Positions 62,399 to 64,000 of a stretch of 64,000 nucleotides of DNA are shown here, in pieces. Source of the DNA: Pseudomonas syringae (GTDB lineage: Bacteria > Pseudomonadota > Gammaproteobacteria > Pseudomonadales > Pseudomonadaceae); NCBI RefSeq assembly GCF_023278085.1, contig NZ_CP066265.1, forward strand, positions 2,882,501 to 2,946,500, written 5' to 3'. Each line of letters begins with the position of its first letter. Position 1 is the first letter of the stretch. A model generated the notes under the pieces. The model ran no database searches, was not told where the DNA came from, and saw only the letters and a list, made by a program, of their open reading frames with translations. Made by a program: the position numbers and the translations under genes.

Positions 62399-64000
62399 CA
62401 GTTCTCTTCTATGTCCAACAACAGGTCTTCCAGCGCTTGCTGATACTCGCCAGGTTCCTGCCAGAGCCCGCGCTGTTGCGCTTCGAGCATGCGCTCGGTC
62501 ATGTCGCGCAAGGCGTCGGGGTTGTGTTGCGCGATAAAGTCGCGGGTCGCCGGATCCAGCAGATACGCGTCGGCCAGCAGCGCGTATTGATGATCGTCGA
62601 TCAATTCAGTGGTGGCGTCGAAGGCGAACAGGAAATCCACGGTCGCAGCCATTTCGAACGCACCTTTGTAACCATGACGCTTGACCCCTTCGATCCACTT
62701 CGGGTTAGCCGCACGCGAGCGTATTACCCGGTTCAGCTCTTCTTTGAGGGTGCGGATTTTCGGCAGGTCGGGCTGGCTGTGATCGCCATGATAACTGGCG
62801 GTCTTTTGCCCGCTGAGGCTTTCCGAAGCCGCGAGCATGCCGCCCTGGAACTGGTAATAATCGTTTGAGTCCAGCAAGTCATGCTCGCGGTTGTCCTGAT
62901 TCTGCAACACTGCCTGGACCTTGGACAAACGCTGGGCAAAACGCTGTCGGGCAGGCGTGCCCTCATCCGCAGCACCGTAGGCGTAACCGCCCCAGTTCAG
63001 ATAGACCTCAGCGAGGTCCTCGCGGCTTTGCCATAGACGGCCGTCAATCGCACCTTGCACGCCCGCACCGTAGGCGCCGGGTTTGGCACCGAAAATTCGC
63101 CAGCCCGCCTGACGCGCGGCTTCGTCCTCGCTCAGCCCTTCAGCCACAAAGCCCTGACGCTCTTCGCGTACCCTGGCCGCCAGCGGGTTCAGGTCATCCG
63201 GCTCGTCGAGCGCGGCCACTGCCTGCACGGCAGCGTCGAACAGTTTGATCAGGTTGGCGAACGCATCGCGGAAAAAGCCGGACACCCGCAAGGTGACGTC
63301 CACCCGCGGACGATCCAGCAGGCTGACCGGCAGAATCTCGAAATCATCGACCCGCTGGCTGCCGGTCGCCCAGACTGGACGTACGCCCATCAACGCCATG
63401 GCCTGCGCGATATCATCGCCGCCAGTGCGCATGGTCGCCGTGCCCCAGACTGACAAGCCCAGTTGACGCAGATGGTCGCCGTGGTCCTGAAGGTGCCGCT
63501 CCAGCAGCAGGTTCGCCGACTGGAAACCGATGCGCCAGGCCGTGGTGGTCGGCAAGTTGCGCACGTCCACGCTGAAGAAGTTGCGGCCGGTCGGCAACAC
63601 GTCCAGCCTTCCCCTGCTTGGCGCACCACTGGGCCCGGCCGGCACGAAGCGGCCACTCAGGGCATCGAGCATGCCCTGCATTTCGCCAGGGCCACAGGCA
63701 TCCAGCCGAGGGGCGACCACTTCGCGCAAGCTGTCGATAATCAGCGCCAGATCATCATGAGCCGGCAAATCGTGCGGCGCTTCACCCAGCGTTACGCGTT
63801 CGATGAGGGCGGCGGCATACAGTTCCAGTCGCTCGCGAGCATCACCGGCACTGCGCCATGGGTCGCTGCTGACGGCCAGCAACGCAGCGGGACGCGGGCC
63901 ACTCCAGGGCTCGGCCAGCTCGCAATCGAGCGGGTCAAAGCCCAGTTCGAACGCCTTGCTCAGGGCCCGCAACAGGCTGGATTGCGCCCCACGCCCGTCA
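62398..64000 (-). CDS. cobN: Cobaltochelatase subunit CobN, C-terminal part
   Basis: The frame is open to the right edge, so this is the C-terminal ~533 residues of CobN (full length is about 1250). CobN is the large subunit that holds hydrogenobyrinic acid a,c-diamide and inserts cobalt in aerobic cobalamin synthesis. Recognisable CobN/BchH-family blocks include GRNFFSVDVRNLPTTTAWRIG, LGLSVWGTATMRTGGDDIAQAM, and GAYGAGVQGAIDGRLW. The C-terminal MYEANRWG-like region appears as LLDSNDYYQFQGGMLA. It is followed, with a four-base overlap, by the chlID frameshift gene that supplies the ATPase partner. Confidence 0.95.
   Translation of the reverse strand, partial: DGRGAQSSLLRALSKAFELGFDPLDCELAEPWSGPRPAALLAVSSDPWRSAGDARERLELYAAALIERVTLGEAPHDLPAHDDLALIIDSLREVVAPRLDACGPGEMQGMLDALSGRFVPAGPSGAPSRGRLDVLPTGRNFFSVDVRNLPTTTAWRIGFQSANLLLERHLQDHGDHLRQLGLSVWGTATMRTGGDDIAQAMALMGVRPVWATGSQRVDDFEILPVSLLDRPRVDVTLRVSGFFRDAFANLIKLFDAAVQAVAALDEPDDLNPLAARVREERQGFVAEGLSEDEAARQAGWRIFGAKPGAYGAGVQGAIDGRLWQSREDLAEVYLNWGGYAYGAADEGTPARQRFAQRLSKVQAVLQNQDNREHDLLDSNDYYQFQGGMLAASESLSGQKTASYHGDHSQPDLPKIRTLKEELNRVIRSRAANPKWIEGVKRHGYKGAFEMAATVDFLFAFDATTELIDDHQYALLADAYLLDPATRDFIAQHNPDALRDMTERMLEAQQRGLWQEPGEYQQALEDLLLDIEEN

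Overview
The window reads as chromosome of a Pseudomonas species, most likely of the P. syringae group. Codon use is GC-rich throughout, and the gene set is typical of that group: an MvaT-type H-NS analogue, MexEF-OprN, an Ehu-type uptake system, a second zwf/gnd pair, the glgA-treZ-malQ-treY-glgX water-stress operon, and short palindromic repeats of pseudomonad type. Species assignment is inference from gene content. No rRNA, tRNA, CRISPR array or intact insertion sequence was recognised.

Layout. 1-4.5 kb: the end of a peptide-type ABC importer operon (binding protein cut by the window edge, two permeases, one fused double ATPase). 4.8-7.8 kb: ehuBCDA-like polar amino acid/ectoine importer. 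7.9-9.8 kb: a divergent chemoreceptor with a FliA-like promoter. 10.1-16 kb: mexE-mexF-oprN efflux operon. 16.1-18.1 kb: a membrane-anchored TPR protein and mvaT (TTG start). 18.4-18.5 kb: a promoter-to-terminator segment that looks like a small RNA. 19.2-27.2 kb: redox genes gloA, ahpF, ahpC and gor. Between ahpC and gor lie a TnpS/TnpT-like recombinase pair with a resolution-site-like inverted repeat, and a PAS histidine kinase. 27.2-30.5 kb: galU, small lipoproteins, DUF1883, AlkB.

30.5-35.7 kb: minus-strand operon gnd-zwf-HAD phosphatase-GH15 glucoamylase. 37.5-51.6 kb: one long plus-strand operon. It begins with glycogen/trehalose enzymes (glgA, treZ, malQ, treY, a DUF2934 protein, glgX), in which glucan is made and then converted to trehalose and maltodextrins. 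It continues without a gap into four tightly overlapped genes of unknown pathway: acyl-CoA dehydrogenase-like, PIG-L deacetylase, NodS-family methyltransferase and GT2 glycosyltransferase.

51.5-64 kb: housekeeping and accessory genes (alpha/beta hydrolase, azoR, a LysR regulator, pcaD-like, YjbR-like, DUF1294, uppP), then pnuC with a NadR-like kinase for NAD salvage, a degenerate sigma54-type regulator, and a cobN-chlID cobalt chelatase operon that runs off the right edge.

Most notable signals: (1) a complete -1 programmed frameshift signal (A AAA AAG, 5-nt spacer, 11-bp perfect stem) joining the ChlI-like ATPase to its VWA domain. (2) The orphan TnpS/TnpT-like recombination module with a 12-9-12 inverted repeat and no transposase. 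(3) The ACAD/PIG-L/NodS/GT2 cassette at the end of the trehalose operon. (4) The candidate small RNA beside mvaT.
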